Shown here: piece after piece, positions 1 through 11,740 of the stretch
Layout: every line of letters begins with the position of its first letter
Numbering within the stretch: the first letter of the stretch is position 1
Source of the DNA: Robertkochia sediminum
GTDB taxonomy: Bacteria; Bacteroidota; Bacteroidia; Flavobacteriales; Flavobacteriaceae
NCBI RefSeq assembly: GCF_016786255.1
Contig: NZ_JADMKT010000074.1
Location: forward strand, 321,123-385,122
Direction: 5' to 3'
DNA length: 64,000 nt
Notes under the pieces: generated by a model
Database searches by the model: none
What the model saw: the letters and a program-made list of their open reading frames with translations, nothing else
What the model was told of the DNA's origin: nothing
Translations under genes and position numbers: made by a program

Positions 1-1871
<1,871 letters not shown>

Positions 1872-1896
1872 TGAAATTTTCGCTAAAAAAGTTTTA

Positions 1897-1904
1897 CAAA
1901 AATA
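1897..1904 (-). promoter_or_regulatory. Candidate -7 box for carA-eno
   Basis: On the minus strand the sequence reads TATTTTTG, an exact match to the Bacteroidota -7 consensus TAnnTTTG, 25 nt before the carA ATG. No TTTG lies 19 nt upstream, because that position falls inside the rplQ terminator hairpin. The -33 element is therefore missing or weak. Confidence 0.4.
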
Positions 1905-1912
1905 GCACAAAA

Positions 1913-1944
1913 AAAAAGGATAAACGATGACGTTTATCCTTTTT
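1913..1944 (-). terminator. Strong terminator after rplQ
   Basis: A perfect inverted repeat, AAAAAGGATAAACG/CGTTTATCCTTTTT, has a 14-bp stem and an ATGA loop. On the minus strand it is followed by a run of U, so it ends the ribosomal superoperon. The plus strand also has a T tract, so it could work in both directions. Confidence 0.85.
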
Positions 1945-1967
1945 GGTATGTAATCAATAAATTTTCA

Positions 1968-2462
1968 CTATTCCTGAGAATCTTCAGATTTCTTCTCAGT
2001 TGCAGTCTCTGCAGCCGCAGGAGCATCGGCAGTTGCTGCAGATTTCTTAGAGCGTCCACGACGAGTTGATTTCTTCGCGGCAGGCTTACCTGCGTTGTAG
2101 ATCTCGTTGTAGTCAACCAGTTCGATCATCGCCATATCTGCGTTGTCACCAAGACGGTTACCAAGCTTGATAATACGGGTATATCCTCCCGGACGATCAC
2201 CAACTTTAACTGCTACTTCTCTGAACAGTTCTGTTACGGCATCCTTATCTCTAAGTCTGCTGAAAACGATTCTTCTGTTGTGCGTAGTATCCTCTTTAGA
2301 TTTTGTTACCAGAGGCTCCACGAATTGCTTAAGCGCTTTGGCTTTAGCAAGGGTGGTATTGATACGCTTATGCTCGATCAGCGAGCAAGCCATATTGGCA
2401 AGCATAGCCTTTCTGTGAGCGGTCTTTCTACCTAAATGATTGAATTTTTTTCCGTGTCTCAT
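1968..2462 (-). CDS. rplQ: 50S ribosomal protein L17
   Basis: L17 is a large-subunit protein. The 164-aa product opens [20 protein letters not shown] and has the conserved L17 core to about residue 120. A tail of about 45 residues rich in Ala, Lys and Glu makes it longer than the E. coli protein (about 127 aa). It is the last gene of the alpha operon segment, 64 nt after rpoA, and a strong terminator follows its stop. Confidence 0.97.
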   Translation of the reverse strand: MRHGKKFNHLGRKTAHRKAMLANMACSLIEHKRINTTLAKAKALKQFVEPLVTKSKEDTTHNRRIVFSRLRDKDAVTELFREVAVKVGDRPGGYTRIIKLGNRLGDNADMAMIELVDYNEIYNAGKPAAKKSTRRGRSKKSAATADAPAAAETATEKKSEDSQE

Positions 2463-2526
2463 TGTATTCTTTAATTAATCCCTTTCCAGTCCCTTCATTT
2501 CATCGATCTTCCTGGGAAAAGGAGAA

Positions 2527-3519
2527 CTAATCCTTATCTAATTTGTACTTTGAAAGGTCCATTCCGAAGCTAAGGCCTTTGTTGTTTACCAACTCCTCAA
2601 GCTCGGTAAGCGACTTCTTACCAAAGTTTCTGAATTTCATTAAGTCGTTCTTGTTAAAAGACACCAGGTCACCCAGAGTGTCTACTTCAGCAGCCTTCAA
2701 GCAGTTAAGGGCACGAACCGAAAGGTCCATATCTACCAGCTTGGTTTTAAGCAACTGTCGCATATGAAGCGATTCTTCATCATAAGTTTCTGTTTGCGCG
2801 ATCTCATCTGCCTCCAGGGTAATACGCTCATCAGAGAAGAGCATAAAGTGGTGGATCAGGATCTTCGCAGCCTCAGTTAAGGCGTCCTTAGGATGAATAG
2901 ACCCATCTGTGATGATCTCGAAAACCAGCTTTTCGTAGTCGGTTTTCTGCTCTACACGATAGTTCTCAATACTAAACTTAACATTTTTGATAGGCGTGTA
3001 GATCGCATCTGTAAAGATGGTTCCCAGTGGTGCATTGGCCTTTTTGTTCTCTTCAGCAGGCACATACCCTCTACCCTTTTCGATCGTGATCTCCATATTG
3101 ATAGTCACTTTAGGGTCCAGGTTACAGATCACTAGATCCGGATTCAACACCTGGAAGCCTGAAATAAACTTCTGGAAATCCCCGGCAGTGATCTGCTCTT
3201 TACCGGTAAGGGAGATCGATACGGTTTCGTTATCGATGTCATCGATCTGACGCTTAAAACGCACTTGTTTAAGGTTCAGGATGATCTCCGTAACGTCTTC
3301 CACCACACCCTCGATGGTAGAGAACTCGTGTTCTACTTTATCGATCCTTGTTGAGGTAATTGCATACCCTTCGAGGGAAGAAAGTAAAACTCTGCGCAAT
3401 GCGTTACCAACGGTCAATCCATACCCGGGTTCCAAAGGACGAAATTCAAATTTTCCTTCGAAATCGGTTGAATCGATCATTATAACTTTATCGGGCTTCT
3501 GAAAATTTAATATTGCCAT
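2527..3519 (-). CDS. rpoA: RNA polymerase alpha subunit
   Basis: Alpha nucleates assembly of RNA polymerase and contacts upstream promoter DNA and activators. The 330-aa length is typical. The N-terminal assembly domain (about 1-235) contains the [20 protein letters not shown] dimer motif near residue 35. A linker leads to the C-terminal helix-hairpin-helix domain (about 260-320, with [16 protein letters not shown] and [14 protein letters not shown]). It lies between rpsD and rplQ, the usual alpha operon order. Confidence 0.98.
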   Translation of the reverse strand: MAILNFQKPDKVIMIDSTDFEGKFEFRPLEPGYGLTVGNALRRVLLSSLEGYAITSTRIDKVEHEFSTIEGVVEDVTEIILNLKQVRFKRQIDDIDNETVSISLTGKEQITAGDFQKFISGFQVLNPDLVICNLDPKVTINMEITIEKGRGYVPAEENKKANAPLGTIFTDAIYTPIKNVKFSIENYRVEQKTDYEKLVFEIITDGSIHPKDALTEAAKILIHHFMLFSDERITLEADEIAQTETYDEESLHMRQLLKTKLVDMDLSVRALNCLKAAEVDTLGDLVSFNKNDLMKFRNFGKKSLTELEELVNNKGLSFGMDLSKYKLDKD

Positions 3520-3540
3520 AGTACGACTGCTGTCTAATTA

Positions 3541-4146
3541 TTATTTAGAGTATAACTCGACGATTAATTGCTCTTTAATGTTTTCCGGGATCTGGATACG
3601 CTCAGGAACAGATACGAAAGTACCTTCCATCTTCTCGCCATTCCAGCTGATCCACTCGTAAACACTACTGTTATTTGCAAGAGATCTTTCGATCGCTTCA
3701 AGAGATTTCGACTTCTCTCTTACTCCAACAACATCACCAGGCTTCAATTGATAAGACGGAATGTTTACTACCTCTCCATTCACAGTAATGTGACGGTGAG
3801 ACACAAATTGACGGGCAGCTCTTCTTGAAGGAGCCACACCCATTCTGAAAACTACGTTGTCAAGACGAGACTCACACAGTTGAAGAAGTACCTCACCGGT
3901 AACACCTTTCTTGCGGTTCGCCCTTTCAAATAGGTTACGGAACTGACGCTCAAGAATACCATAGGTATACTTGGCTTTTTGCTTCTCCATTAACTGGATA
4001 GCGTATTCTGATTTTTTACCTCTTCTACGGTTATTACCGTGTTGCCCCGGAGGGTAATTTCTTTTTTCAAATGATTTATCATCACCGAAAATTGCTTCTC
4101 CGAACTTACGGGCAATCTTAGTTTTTGGACCTGTATATCTTGCCAT
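3541..4146 (-). CDS. rpsD: 30S ribosomal protein S4
   Basis: S4 binds 16S rRNA early in small-subunit assembly and in many bacteria represses its own operon. The 201-aa product starts [17 protein letters not shown]. It contains the S4 RNA-binding domain at about 95-155 ([22 protein letters not shown] region). The gap to the upstream rpsK is 83 nt, large for this operon, and holds a long hairpin that could be a control site. Confidence 0.98.
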   Translation of the reverse strand: MARYTGPKTKIARKFGEAIFGDDKSFEKRNYPPGQHGNNRRRGKKSEYAIQLMEKQKAKYTYGILERQFRNLFERANRKKGVTGEVLLQLCESRLDNVVFRMGVAPSRRAARQFVSHRHITVNGEVVNIPSYQLKPGDVVGVREKSKSLEAIERSLANNSSVYEWISWNGEKMEGTFVSVPERIQIPENIKEQLIVELYSK

Positions 4147-4161
4147 GTTTCAATTTCATTT

Positions 4162-4214
4162 AGAAGGTGATTATGAATTAAGGCTTATCCTTCGATAATC
4201 ATATAAAACCTTCT
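4162..4214 (-). promoter_or_regulatory. Hairpin leader ahead of rpsD (candidate S4 site)
   Basis: An outer stem AGAAGGT (4162-4168) pairs with ACCTTCT (4208-4214). Inside it GATTAT (4169-4174) pairs with ATAATC (4195-4200), and GAA (4175-4177) can continue with TTC (4191-4193). The structure ends 15 nt before the rpsD start codon. Autoregulation by S4 is known in other bacteria; a role here is inference from position and structure. Confidence 0.4.
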
Positions 4215-4229
4215 GAAAACATTAATTAA

Positions 4230-4625
4230 TTAAACTCTTCTTCGTTTAGGAGGACGACATCCGTTGTGCGGAAGTGGAGTAACGTCGATGATCTCGGTTA
4301 CTTCGATACCAGCATTGTGGATAGACCTGATGGCAGATTCTCTACCAGAACCAGGTCCTTTTACGTACACCTTCACTTTTCTAAGGCCAGCCTCGTGTGC
4401 TACCTTCGCTGCGTCTTCAGCTGCTACCTGGGCAGCGTAAGGAGTGTTCTTCTTAGAACCTCTGAATCCCATTTTACCTGCAGATGACCATGAGATCACG
4501 TCACCTTTCTTATTGGTCAGGGAAATGATCAGGTTGTTGAATGATGCAGAAACGTGAGCTTCTCCAACAGACTCTACTACAACTTTACGCTTTTTACTAG
4601 CAGTTTTTGCATTTGACTTTGCCAT
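4230..4625 (-). CDS. rpsK: 30S ribosomal protein S11
   Basis: S11 lies on the small-subunit platform near the mRNA exit. The 131-aa product contains the family signatures [22 protein letters not shown] and [12 protein letters not shown] and ends [11 protein letters not shown]. It is 14 nt downstream of rpsM. Confidence 0.98.
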   Translation of the reverse strand: MAKSNAKTASKKRKVVVESVGEAHVSASFNNLIISLTNKKGDVISWSSAGKMGFRGSKKNTPYAAQVAAEDAAKVAHEAGLRKVKVYVKGPGSGRESAIRSIHNAGIEVTEIIDVTPLPHNGCRPPKRRRV

Positions 4626-4639
4626 AACTAAGCTACGTA

Positions 4640-5014
4640 TTATTTAGTTGCTTTCTTCTTGTTAGCAACAGTTTTTCTTTTACCTTTTCTTGTTCTCGAG
4701 TTATTCTTGGTACGCTGACCTCTAAGTGGAAGTCCAGCTCTGTGACGAATCCCTCGCTGACAACCGATGTCCATCAAACGCTTAATGTTAAGCTGAGTTT
4801 CTGAACGAAGCTCTCCTTCAATGGTGAACTGAGATACAGCTTCACGAATACGCGCGATCTCATCATCATTCCAGTCAGACACTTTAGTATCCTCGCTAAC
4901 CTGAGCTGTCTCTAATATCTCTTTAGCTCTACTTTTACCGATACCAAAGATGTAAGTTAACCCAATAACTCCTCTTTTATACTTTGGTAAATCTACTCCT
5001 GCGATTCTAGCCAT
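4640..5014 (-). CDS. rpsM: 30S ribosomal protein S13
   Basis: S13 sits in the small-subunit head and contacts the P-site tRNA and L5. The 124-aa product starts [20 protein letters not shown] and contains the family motif [18 protein letters not shown] before a basic tail. It follows rpmJ by 3 nt, so the spc and alpha gene groups run on without a break. Confidence 0.98.
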   Translation of the reverse strand: MARIAGVDLPKYKRGVIGLTYIFGIGKSRAKEILETAQVSEDTKVSDWNDDEIARIREAVSQFTIEGELRSETQLNIKRLMDIGCQRGIRHRAGLPLRGQRTKNNSRTRKGKRKTVANKKKATK

Positions 5015-5017
5015 AAC

Positions 5018-5134
5018 TTATCCTTGTCTTTGTTTAAATCTAGGATTCTTTTTATTAATTACATACAACCTCCCTTTTCTACGCACGATCTTGCACTCGG
5101 GACTTCTTTTCTTTAGTGATGCTCTTACTTTCAT
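5018..5134 (-). CDS. rpmJ: 50S ribosomal protein L36, zinc-free form
   Basis: This 38-aa protein was read directly from the sequence: it starts [20 protein letters not shown] and ends NPRFKQRQG. The E. coli-type protein binds zinc with three Cys and a His. Here only Cys14 remains; positions 11, 27 and 33 are Ser, Asn and Phe, so it is a C-minus paralogue that should not bind zinc. It lies 4 nt after infA and 3 nt before rpsM. Confidence 0.95.
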   Translation of the reverse strand: MKVRASLKKRSPECKIVRRKGRLYVINKKNPRFKQRQG

Positions 5135-5138
5135 CTCT

Positions 5139-5354
5139 TTAATATCTATAAGTAATTCTTGCTTTTGTCAGATCATACGGACTCATCTCGAGCTTCACCT
5201 TGTCACCGGGCAGTAATTTAATGTAATGCATTCGCATCTTTCCGGAAATGTGAGCTGTTACTACATGCCCGTTTTCCAATTCTACCCGGAACATGGCATT
5301 TGATAATGCCTCGATAATGGTTCCGTCCTGTTCTATCGCTTGTTGTTTTGCCAT
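5139..5354 (-). CDS. infA: Translation initiation factor IF-1
   Basis: IF-1 occupies the ribosomal A site during initiation and assists IF-2 and IF-3. The 71-aa product is a single OB fold, with motifs [38 protein letters not shown] and [10 protein letters not shown]. It lies between secY (6 nt upstream) and rpmJ. Confidence 0.98.
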   Translation of the reverse strand: MAKQQAIEQDGTIIEALSNAMFRVELENGHVVTAHISGKMRMHYIKLLPGDKVKLEMSPYDLTKARITYRY

Positions 5355-5360
5355 ATATAC

Positions 5361-6722
5361 TTAAGCTACAACTTTTCTGTTTTTACCTGTTTTCATCAAC
5401 CCGTCGTAATGCCTGTTAAGCAGGTATGAATTCACCTGTTGCATGGTATCAATAGCCACACCAACCATGATGAGCAGTGAGGTACCTCCGTAAAAGAGGG
5501 CCCAACCCTGCTGAATACCCATAACATTTACCACGATGGCCGGGAAAATGGCGATAACTGCCAGGAATAATGATCCCGGGAATGTTATCAGCGACATGAT
5601 CTTGTCGAGGTAATCAGAAGTCTCTTTTCCGGGTCTGATACCGGGAATAAAACCTCCGCTTCTCTTAAGATCGTCTGCCATTTTATTTGTCGGAACGGTA
5701 ATTGCGGTGTAAAAATACGTAAATACAATGATTAATAACGCAAACACAACATTATACCAGAATCCAAACATGGATCCGTTTCCGAAATTCACCTGCAACC
5801 ATTGTCCGACTGCAGTATCCTTCAAGGCACCTATTGTACCAATATACCCGGGAGCAAACATAATAGCCTGAGCGAAAATAATAGGCATCACTCCGGAAGC
5901 GTTAAGCTTAAGCGGAATGTACTGTCGTGATCCAAATACGTTTTTCTCGTAACCACCAGAAGCAGTTCTTCGAGCATACTGTACAGGGATCTGACGAGTA
6001 GCCATAACCAGCATGATACTGGCCAGGATCACTACGAACCAAAGGATCACTTCGATCAGGATAAGAATAAGACCACCGTTGTTTCGGTTAACGACAGAAT
6101 CAAATTCCTGAGCAAAAGCAATTGGAAGCGTAGCAATGATACCTACCATGATCAACAGCGAAATACCGTTACCAATACCTTTATCGGTGATCTTCTCACC
6201 CAGCCACATGGCAAAGATCGTTCCTGTTACCAGGATCAATACAGCAGGAATCATAAACTCCAGCCCTTTCCCAAGGATAAAAGCACTGTCCGGCACCCCA
6301 AGGGCTCCCAGACCATATAGATAAGCAGGCGCTTGCACCAAACAGATACCGATGGTTAACCAACGAGTGATCTGATTGAGGGTCTTACGGCCACTTTCAC
6401 CTTCTTTCTGTAATTTCTGAAGGTAGGGAATAGCCAGTCCCATTAACTGAACCACAATAGAGGCAGAGATGTAAGGCATGATCCCAAGCGCAAAAACAGA
6501 GGCATTAGCAAATGCCCCTCCTGTAAATGCATTGAGAATACCTAACAAACCACCACCGTCGGTTCTACTGGTTAATTCAGCCAATTGTTGTGTATCAATA
6601 CCTGGAAGCACTACCTGAGCACCGAAACGGTACACCAGCAGTAAACCGAGGGTTACAAGGATTCTTCCTTTTAGTTCTTCGATTTTCCAGATATTGCTTA
6701 GTGTCTCAATAAACTTCTTCAT
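5361..6722 (-). CDS. secY: Preprotein translocase subunit SecY
   Basis: SecY forms the protein-conducting channel of the inner membrane with SecE and SecG. The 453-aa product has about ten hydrophobic segments. It carries the family motifs GGALANASVFALGIMPYI-like near residue 70 (here GGAFANASVFALGIMPYI) and GIGNGISLLIMVGI. It sits between rplO and infA as in most bacterial spc operons. Confidence 0.98.
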   Translation of the reverse strand: MKKFIETLSNIWKIEELKGRILVTLGLLLVYRFGAQVVLPGIDTQQLAELTSRTDGGGLLGILNAFTGGAFANASVFALGIMPYISASIVVQLMGLAIPYLQKLQKEGESGRKTLNQITRWLTIGICLVQAPAYLYGLGALGVPDSAFILGKGLEFMIPAVLILVTGTIFAMWLGEKITDKGIGNGISLLIMVGIIATLPIAFAQEFDSVVNRNNGGLILILIEVILWFVVILASIMLVMATRQIPVQYARRTASGGYEKNVFGSRQYIPLKLNASGVMPIIFAQAIMFAPGYIGTIGALKDTAVGQWLQVNFGNGSMFGFWYNVVFALLIIVFTYFYTAITVPTNKMADDLKRSGGFIPGIRPGKETSDYLDKIMSLITFPGSLFLAVIAIFPAIVVNVMGIQQGWALFYGGTSLLIMVGVAIDTMQQVNSYLLNRHYDGLMKTGKNRKVVA

Positions 6723-6748
6723 GGTTACTTTTGGTTGTTGGATTTGGG

Positions 6749-7201
6749 TTATAAATTCACAGCCTCACCTCCGGCAGCCTCAATAGCAGCCTTAGCGCTT
6801 GCAGTAAACTTATGAACAGAAACTTTCAATTTAGATTTTAGTTCGCCTCCACCAAGGATCTTTACCAGATCATTTGAACCGGCGAGTTTGTTGGCCACTA
6901 ATATATCTAAATTTACGGTGTCTTTCACTACACCTTTATCAACCAATTCCTGTAACTTGTTAAGATTGATACCAACATACTCTTTTCTGTTGATATTTTT
7001 GAAACCAAACTTAGGCACACGTCTCTGAAGTGGCATTTGCCCTCCTTCAAATCCGATCTTTTTCGAGTAACCGGAACGGGACTTCGCCCCTTTGTGTCCG
7101 CGAGTTGCAGTTCCTCCTTTACCGGAACCTTCACCTCTACCTACTCTCTTACCGTCTTTGTGAACTGAACCTTCAGCAGGTTGTAAGTTACTTAAATTCA
7201 T
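6749..7201 (-). CDS. rplO: 50S ribosomal protein L15
   Basis: L15 is a late-assembling large-subunit protein. The 150-aa product has the Gly/Arg-rich N-terminal arm GRGEGSGKGGTATRGHKGAK and the motif GFEGGQMPLQRRVPKFGF. It lies 13 nt after rpmD. Confidence 0.97.
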   Translation of the reverse strand: MNLSNLQPAEGSVHKDGKRVGRGEGSGKGGTATRGHKGAKSRSGYSKKIGFEGGQMPLQRRVPKFGFKNINRKEYVGINLNKLQELVDKGVVKDTVNLDILVANKLAGSNDLVKILGGGELKSKLKVSVHKFTASAKAAIEAAGGEAVNL

Positions 7202-7214
7202 AACTGTATTGTAT

Positions 7215-7394
7215 TTAAGCTTCTTCTACAGAAACCAAATGTTCAACTTTTTTTACCATACCAAGGATACTTGGTGTCGCATCATGTTCCACCACCTGGC
7301 CGATCTTCTTAAGACCTAGGGCCTCGAGCGTTCTCTTTTGATCCTGAGGACGCTTGATGTTGCTCTTTACCTGTGTAACTTTAATCTTTCCCAT
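7215..7394 (-). CDS. rpmD: 50S ribosomal protein L30
   Basis: This 59-aa gene was read directly from the sequence; it starts MGKIKVTQVKSNIKRPQDQK and ends VEHLVSVEEA. The ferredoxin-like L30 fold is recognisable from the KVTQVKS strand and the LGLKKIGQVVEH segment. It sits between rpsE (12 nt) and rplO (13 nt), its normal place. Confidence 0.95.
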   Translation of the reverse strand: MGKIKVTQVKSNIKRPQDQKRTLEALGLKKIGQVVEHDATPSILGMVKKVEHLVSVEEA

Positions 7395-7406
7395 TTTATC
7401 CTTGAT

Positions 7407-7931
7407 TTATCCTTTAAAAACTTTTTCTAAAGAAATACCGCGTTGCGCAGCTACCGTCTTCGCATCTCTCAGTTGAAGTAAAGCATCAAAAGTCGCTTTT
7501 ACTACGTTGTGAGGGTTAGATGACCCCTGAGATTTTGAAAGTACGTCGTGTACTCCAACAGCTTCCAATACCGCACGTACCGCACCACCGGCGATAACCC
7601 CGGTACCGTGTGAAGCAGGCTGAAGATATACACGGGCTCCACCGTATTTACCTTTTTGCTCGTGAGGAAGGGTTCCTTTGTTCAATGGAACACGAACCAG
7701 GTTCTTCTTAGCATCTTCTACTGCTTTAGAAATAGCATCGGCTACCTCTTTAGATTTCCCCAGACCATGACCAACAACACCGTCTTCGTTACCTACAACT
7801 ACGATAGCAGAAAAACCAAAAGCTCTACCACCTTTAGTTACCTTAGTAACACGTTGTACGCCTACCAGACGATCTTTAAGCTCCAGTCCTCCTGGCTTAA
7901 CTAATTCTACGTTCTTATAATCTTGATACAT
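7407..7931 (-). CDS. rpsE: 30S ribosomal protein S5
   Basis: S5 lies near the mRNA entry channel and affects accuracy of decoding. The 174-aa product has the S5 N-terminal double-stranded RNA-binding domain ([20 protein letters not shown] region) and the C-terminal domain with [21 protein letters not shown]. It starts 6 nt after the rplR stop. Confidence 0.98.
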   Translation of the reverse strand: MYQDYKNVELVKPGGLELKDRLVGVQRVTKVTKGGRAFGFSAIVVVGNEDGVVGHGLGKSKEVADAISKAVEDAKKNLVRVPLNKGTLPHEQKGKYGGARVYLQPASHGTGVIAGGAVRAVLEAVGVHDVLSKSQGSSNPHNVVKATFDALLQLRDAKTVAAQRGISLEKVFKG

Positions 7932-7937
7932 AATTTC

Positions 7938-8294
7938 TTAGAATTTAAGTCCTGCTTCTCTGGCTCCTTCTGCCAATGATTTAACTCTTCCGTGATACAG
8001 GTAACCACCTCGGTCAAAAGCGATGGTATCGATACCAGCTTTCAGGGCTTTCTCACCGATAGCTTTCCCAACCAGGGCAGCGATCTCGATCTTGGTTCCG
8101 GTAGCGTCACTGATCTCTTTGTCTCTTGAAGAGGCAGCCATAAGGGTTTTCCCGTTACGGTCGTCGATCAGCTGTGCGTAGATCTCTTTATTACTTCTGT
8201 AAACAGCCAGCCTAGGTCTTGCCTCCGTTCCGGAAACCACCTTTCGGATCCTGTTCTTAATTCTCTGTCTTCTTTCAGTCTTTGATAATGCCAT
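7938..8294 (-). CDS. rplR: 50S ribosomal protein L18
   Basis: L18 binds 5S rRNA together with L5. The 118-aa product has the basic N-terminus [19 protein letters not shown], the core motif [20 protein letters not shown] and the C-terminus [20 protein letters not shown]. The gene order rplF-rplR-rpsE is canonical. Confidence 0.98.
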   Translation of the reverse strand: MALSKTERRQRIKNRIRKVVSGTEARPRLAVYRSNKEIYAQLIDDRNGKTLMAASSRDKEISDATGTKIEIAALVGKAIGEKALKAGIDTIAFDRGGYLYHGRVKSLAEGAREAGLKF

Positions 8295-8305
8295 AATGCT
8301 ACTTA

Positions 8306-8848
8306 TTAAGCTGATTTACCTGCTTTTCTTCTTAATTGTTCACCTACGAACTTGATACCTTTTCCTTTGTAAGGCTCAGGCTTACGGTAGGAACGGATCT
8401 TAGCAGCCACTTGACCAACTAATTGCTTATCGTGCGAAGTAAGTTTCACGATCGGATTCTTACCCTTCTCAGAGATCGTCTCTACTTTGATCTCAGGAGC
8501 AAGCTCCATTACGATGTTGTGAGAGAACCCGATAGCGATATCGAGTTTTTGTCCCTGGTTGCTGGCACGGTAACCTACCCCTACCAACTCGAGCTCTTTA
8601 GTGAATCCTTTAGAAACACCTTCGATCATGTTGTTAAGCAAAGATCTGTAAAGACCGTGCTTGGCCTTTACGTCTTTCTTCTCTGAGTTACGCTCTACAA
8701 CAACTTGCCCTTCTTCTACCTTGATGGTAACGTCTTGGAAGTCTTGCTTAAGCTCGCCCAGCTTTCCCTTAACGGTAACTTCGCCGTCTTTAATATCTAC
8801 AGTAACTCCTTCCGGAACTACGATTGGACTATTACCTATTCTTGACAT
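8306..8848 (-). CDS. rplF: 50S ribosomal protein L6
   Basis: L6 has two similar domains and lies near the factor-binding site of the large subunit. The 180-aa product starts [17 protein letters not shown]. It ends with the family signature [16 protein letters not shown] followed by a basic tail. It lies between rpsH and rplR. Confidence 0.98.
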   Translation of the reverse strand: MSRIGNSPIVVPEGVTVDIKDGEVTVKGKLGELKQDFQDVTIKVEEGQVVVERNSEKKDVKAKHGLYRSLLNNMIEGVSKGFTKELELVGVGYRASNQGQKLDIAIGFSHNIVMELAPEIKVETISEKGKNPIVKLTSHDKQLVGQVAAKIRSYRKPEPYKGKGIKFVGEQLRRKAGKSA

Positions 8849-8867
8849 TTCTTCTTGTCTTTAATTT

Positions 8868-9266
8868 TTAGTAAACGTAACACAATACCTCACCACCTAC
8901 ATTCTCGGCCTTAGCCTGCTTAGAGGTCATTACTCCGTGAGAAGTAGAAACGATGGCAATTCCCAGTCCGTTAAGCACGCGGGGAAGTTCATCTTTCCCG
9001 GAATACTTACGAAGACCTGGCTTACTTACCCTCTGGATCTTCTTGATCACGGGCTCTTTGGTCATCTTGTCGTATTTCAACGCGATCTTGATAGTTCCCT
9101 GAGGACCTTCCTCTTCGAACTTATAACTCAGGATATACCCCTGGTCGAACAAGATCTTAGTGATCTCCTTCTTCAGGTTTGAAGCAGGGATCTCAACAAC
9201 ACGGTGCCCGGCACTGTTTGCGTTTCTAATTCTCGTTAAATAATCTGAAATAGGATCTGTATACAT
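8868..9266 (-). CDS. rpsH: 30S ribosomal protein S8
   Basis: S8 binds the 16S central domain, and in E. coli it represses the spc operon. The 132-aa product starts [17 protein letters not shown] and ends with the conserved segment [20 protein letters not shown]. It lies 19 nt after rplF in map order and 20 nt from rpsN. No repressor-binding hairpin was recognised near rplE. Confidence 0.98.
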   Translation of the reverse strand: MYTDPISDYLTRIRNANSAGHRVVEIPASNLKKEITKILFDQGYILSYKFEEEGPQGTIKIALKYDKMTKEPVIKKIQRVSKPGLRKYSGKDELPRVLNGLGIAIVSTSHGVMTSKQAKAENVGGEVLCYVY

Positions 9267-9286
9267 CTTTTATCCTTTTAATTCTA

Positions 9287-9556
9287 TTACCAACTTGCTT
9301 TTTTAACTCCCGGAATCAACCCTTTGTTGGCCATTTCTCTGAACATTACACGAGAAATACCGAAAGTACGCATATACCCTTTTGGTCTTCCGGTTAGTTT
9401 GCAACGATTGTGCATACGTACCGGTGAAGCATTCTTTGGCAGTTTTTGAAGCGCTTCGTAATCTCCAGCCTCTTTAAGAGCCTGACGTTTCTCGGCATAC
9501 TTCTCTACCAATTTTTTTCTTTTAACCTCGCGGGCTTTCATTGATTCTTTAGCCAT
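9287..9556 (-). CDS. rpsN: 30S ribosomal protein S14, zinc-free form
   Basis: S14 is a small-subunit head protein. This is the 89-aa long form, with only one Cys (in [13 protein letters not shown]), so it lacks the four-Cys zinc site of the short 61-aa form. Its C-terminus [19 protein letters not shown] is family-typical. It starts 2 nt after the rplE stop. Confidence 0.97.
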   Translation of the reverse strand: MAKESMKAREVKRKKLVEKYAEKRQALKEAGDYEALQKLPKNASPVRMHNRCKLTGRPKGYMRTFGISRVMFREMANKGLIPGVKKASW

Positions 9557-9558
9557 AC

Positions 9559-10110
9559 TTAATTCTTTTTAAAAGGTAATCCTAATTCGCTTAATAATGA
9601 TTTCGCTTCCTTATCGGTCTCGGCGCTGGTCACAAAAGTAACATCCATTCCGGCTATTTTGTTCACTTTGTCGATATCGATCTCTGGGAAAATGATCTGC
9701 TCGGTAACCCCGAGGTTGTAGTTCCCGCGTCCGTCAAAACCATTAGCCTTGATCCCATTAAAATCTCTCACACGTGGAAGTGCTGAAGTAATCAGTCGGT
9801 CCAGGAATTCGTACATACGCTCTCCGCGAAGGGTAACTTTTGCCCCGATAGGCATCCCCTTACGAAGTTTGAACGATGCAACGTCCTTCTTAGAAACTGT
9901 AGATACTGCTTTTTGTCCTGAGATCTTAGTCAGTTCATCAACAGCATAGTCGATCAATTTCTTGTCGGCTACAGCGGCACCAACTCCACGGCTAATAACA
10001 ATCTTCTCAAGTTTAGGCACCTGCATTACGTTGGTGTAACCAAACTCTTCTGTAAGAGCAGCAATGATTCTCTCTTTATACTCTTGTTTTAATCTTGGAA
10101 TGTAAGCCAT
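9559..10110 (-). CDS. rplE: 50S ribosomal protein L5
   Basis: L5 binds 5S rRNA and contacts S13 across the subunit interface. The 183-aa product contains [35 protein letters not shown] and the C-terminal segment [20 protein letters not shown]. It starts 2 nt after the rplX stop. Confidence 0.98.
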   Translation of the reverse strand: MAYIPRLKQEYKERIIAALTEEFGYTNVMQVPKLEKIVISRGVGAAVADKKLIDYAVDELTKISGQKAVSTVSKKDVASFKLRKGMPIGAKVTLRGERMYEFLDRLITSALPRVRDFNGIKANGFDGRGNYNLGVTEQIIFPEIDIDKVNKIAGMDVTFVTSAETDKEAKSLLSELGLPFKKN

Positions 10111-10112
10111 AA

Positions 10113-10427
10113 CTAAATTACTTCATTGGATTTTTTAGAAACTCTCACCTTCTGTCCGTCTCTAACCTCAAATCCTACACGAGTAGTTTCACCAGACTTA
10201 GCGTCGATAAGTGAAAGGTTAGAAATATGGATAGGCGCTTCTTTCTTCACGATTCCGCCCTGAGGATTCTTGGCGCTAGGCTTCTCATGCTTAGAAACCA
10301 TGTTCACCCCCTCAACGATCGCTTTGTTCTTTTCACGATCTACTTTCAGAACGCTCCCCTCGGCACCTTTGTGCTCTCCGGCGATCACTCTTACAGTATC
10401 TCCTGATTTTATTTTTAGCTTTGTCAT
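10113..10427 (-). CDS. rplX: 50S ribosomal protein L24
   Basis: L24 starts assembly of the large subunit and lies near the peptide exit. The 104-aa product has the KOW motif [20 protein letters not shown] at its N-terminus and the family segment [20 protein letters not shown]. It lies 15 nt after rplN. Confidence 0.98.
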   Translation of the reverse strand: MTKLKIKSGDTVRVIAGEHKGAEGSVLKVDREKNKAIVEGVNMVSKHEKPSAKNPQGGIVKKEAPIHISNLSLIDAKSGETTRVGFEVRDGQKVRVSKKSNEVI

Positions 10428-10442
10428 TTCTTCTACAATGTA

Positions 10443-10811
10443 TTAAAGCACCTCAGGCGCTAATGATACAATTTTCATAAACTGCTTGTCGCGTAGCTCT
10501 CTTGCCACAGGTCCGAATACACGGGTACCGCGCATTTCACCTGTTGGGTTAAGAAGTACACAAGCATTATCGTCAAAACGAATGTAAGAGCCGTCAGGAC
10601 GTCTAACCTCTTTCTTGGTGCGAACAACTACCGCAGTAGATACCTGTCCTTTTTTAACGTTTCCGTTAGGAGTGGCATCCTTTACGGTAACAACGATCTT
10701 GTCACCAACAGAGGCGTACCTTTTCTTAGTACCTCCAAGTACACGGATAGTCAGTACTTCTTTGGCTCCCGTGTTGTCTGCTACTTTTAATCTAGATTCC
10801 TGTTGTACCAT
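10443..10811 (-). CDS. rplN: 50S ribosomal protein L14
   Basis: L14 is a large-subunit protein at the subunit interface, near bridge B8. The 122-aa product starts [20 protein letters not shown] and contains [20 protein letters not shown] and [13 protein letters not shown], all family signatures. It opens the spc segment, 2 nt after rpsQ. Confidence 0.98.
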   Translation of the reverse strand: MVQQESRLKVADNTGAKEVLTIRVLGGTKKRYASVGDKIVVTVKDATPNGNVKKGQVSTAVVVRTKKEVRRPDGSYIRFDDNACVLLNPTGEMRGTRVFGPVARELRDKQFMKIVSLAPEVL

Positions 10812-10813
10812 AA

Positions 10814-11071
10814 TTACTTAGCTCTTTCAATAATTTCAACTAATCTCCAACACTTGGTCTTACTCATAGGACGAGTTTCCATGATCCTAACAGTATCGCC
10901 AATATTGCAATCTTCTTTTTCGTCGTGTGCGACATATTTCTTAGTCTTTAACACGAACTTACCGTACATAGGGTGCTTTACACGTTTCACCTCAGAAACC
11001 ACGATCGATTTCTGCATTTTGTTACTGGTAACAACCCCTATTCTTTCTTTTCTTAAATTTCTATTTTCCAT
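10814..11071 (-). CDS. rpsQ: 30S ribosomal protein S17
   Basis: S17 is an OB-fold protein that binds the 5' domain of 16S rRNA. The 85-aa product starts [20 protein letters not shown] and carries [21 protein letters not shown] and the signature [17 protein letters not shown]. It lies between rpmC and rplN. Confidence 0.98.
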   Translation of the reverse strand: MENRNLRKERIGVVTSNKMQKSIVVSEVKRVKHPMYGKFVLKTKKYVAHDEKEDCNIGDTVRIMETRPMSKTKCWRLVEIIERAK

Positions 11072-11088
11072 CTCTTAGCAGAATCGAA

Positions 11089-11280
11089 TTATTGTAATTC
11101 TCTTTTAGTAAGCTCTGTTGCCATACGTGCTACCGCTCTTCTGGTAGAACGAAGTTGCGCCGGATTATCCAGCGGCTGAATGGCATGAGCCAGTTTTAAA
11201 TCTGCATATTGTTTCTTAAAAACACCAAGCTTTTCCTGTAGCTCAGCAGTAGACAATTCTCTAATCTCTGATTGTTTCAT
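11089..11280 (-). CDS. rpmC: 50S ribosomal protein L29
   Basis: L29 is a small helical protein near the peptide exit tunnel. The 63-aa product starts MKQSEIRELSTAELQEKLG and has the closing helix RRAVARMATELTKRE. It lies between rplP (21 nt) and rpsQ (17 nt). Confidence 0.97.
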   Translation of the reverse strand: MKQSEIRELSTAELQEKLGVFKKQYADLKLAHAIQPLDNPAQLRSTRRAVARMATELTKRELQ

Positions 11281-11301
11281 GATCTTCTTAGTCTTAATAA
11301 A

Positions 11302-11721
11302 TTAAGCTGAATAATCCCTGGCTACAACGAACTTAGTTCTCACAGGTAGTTTTTGAGCTGCAAGACGAAGGGCTTCTTTAGCCACGTCCATAGGCACTCC
11401 ACCTACTTCAAACATAATTCGACCTGGTTTCACAACAGCTGCCCAATATTCAGGGGCACCCTTACCTTTACCCATACGCACCTCTAAAGGCTTTTTAGTG
11501 ATAGGCTTGTCCGGGAAAATTTTGATCCAAAGCTGACCTTCCCTTTTCATGTAACGGGTGGCAGCCACACGAGCCGCCTCGATCTGACGCGCAGTGATAA
11601 ACTTCGAATCTAGAGACTTGATCCCGAACATCCCGTTAGAAAGTTGGTTACCTCTTTGAGAAACCCCTTTCATACGGCCTTTTTGCTGCTTACGGTATTT
11701 TGTTCTTTTAGGCTGTAACAT
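11302..11721 (-). CDS. rplP: 50S ribosomal protein L16
   Basis: L16 lies near the A site and helps organise the peptidyl-transferase region. The 139-aa product starts [19 protein letters not shown]. Its family motifs are [19 protein letters not shown] and the segment around [10 protein letters not shown]. It follows rpsC by 19 nt. Confidence 0.98.
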   Translation of the reverse strand: MLQPKRTKYRKQQKGRMKGVSQRGNQLSNGMFGIKSLDSKFITARQIEAARVAATRYMKREGQLWIKIFPDKPITKKPLEVRMGKGKGAPEYWAAVVKPGRIMFEVGGVPMDVAKEALRLAAQKLPVRTKFVVARDYSA

Positions 11722-11740
11722 TTTCTTTTACTTTAAAAAA

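Noticed and set aside
2482-2522. Imperfect inverted repeat between rpoA and rplQ
   Set aside because: The pairing is CCAG/CTGG with mismatched flanks and no U run; too weak to call a terminator or leader.
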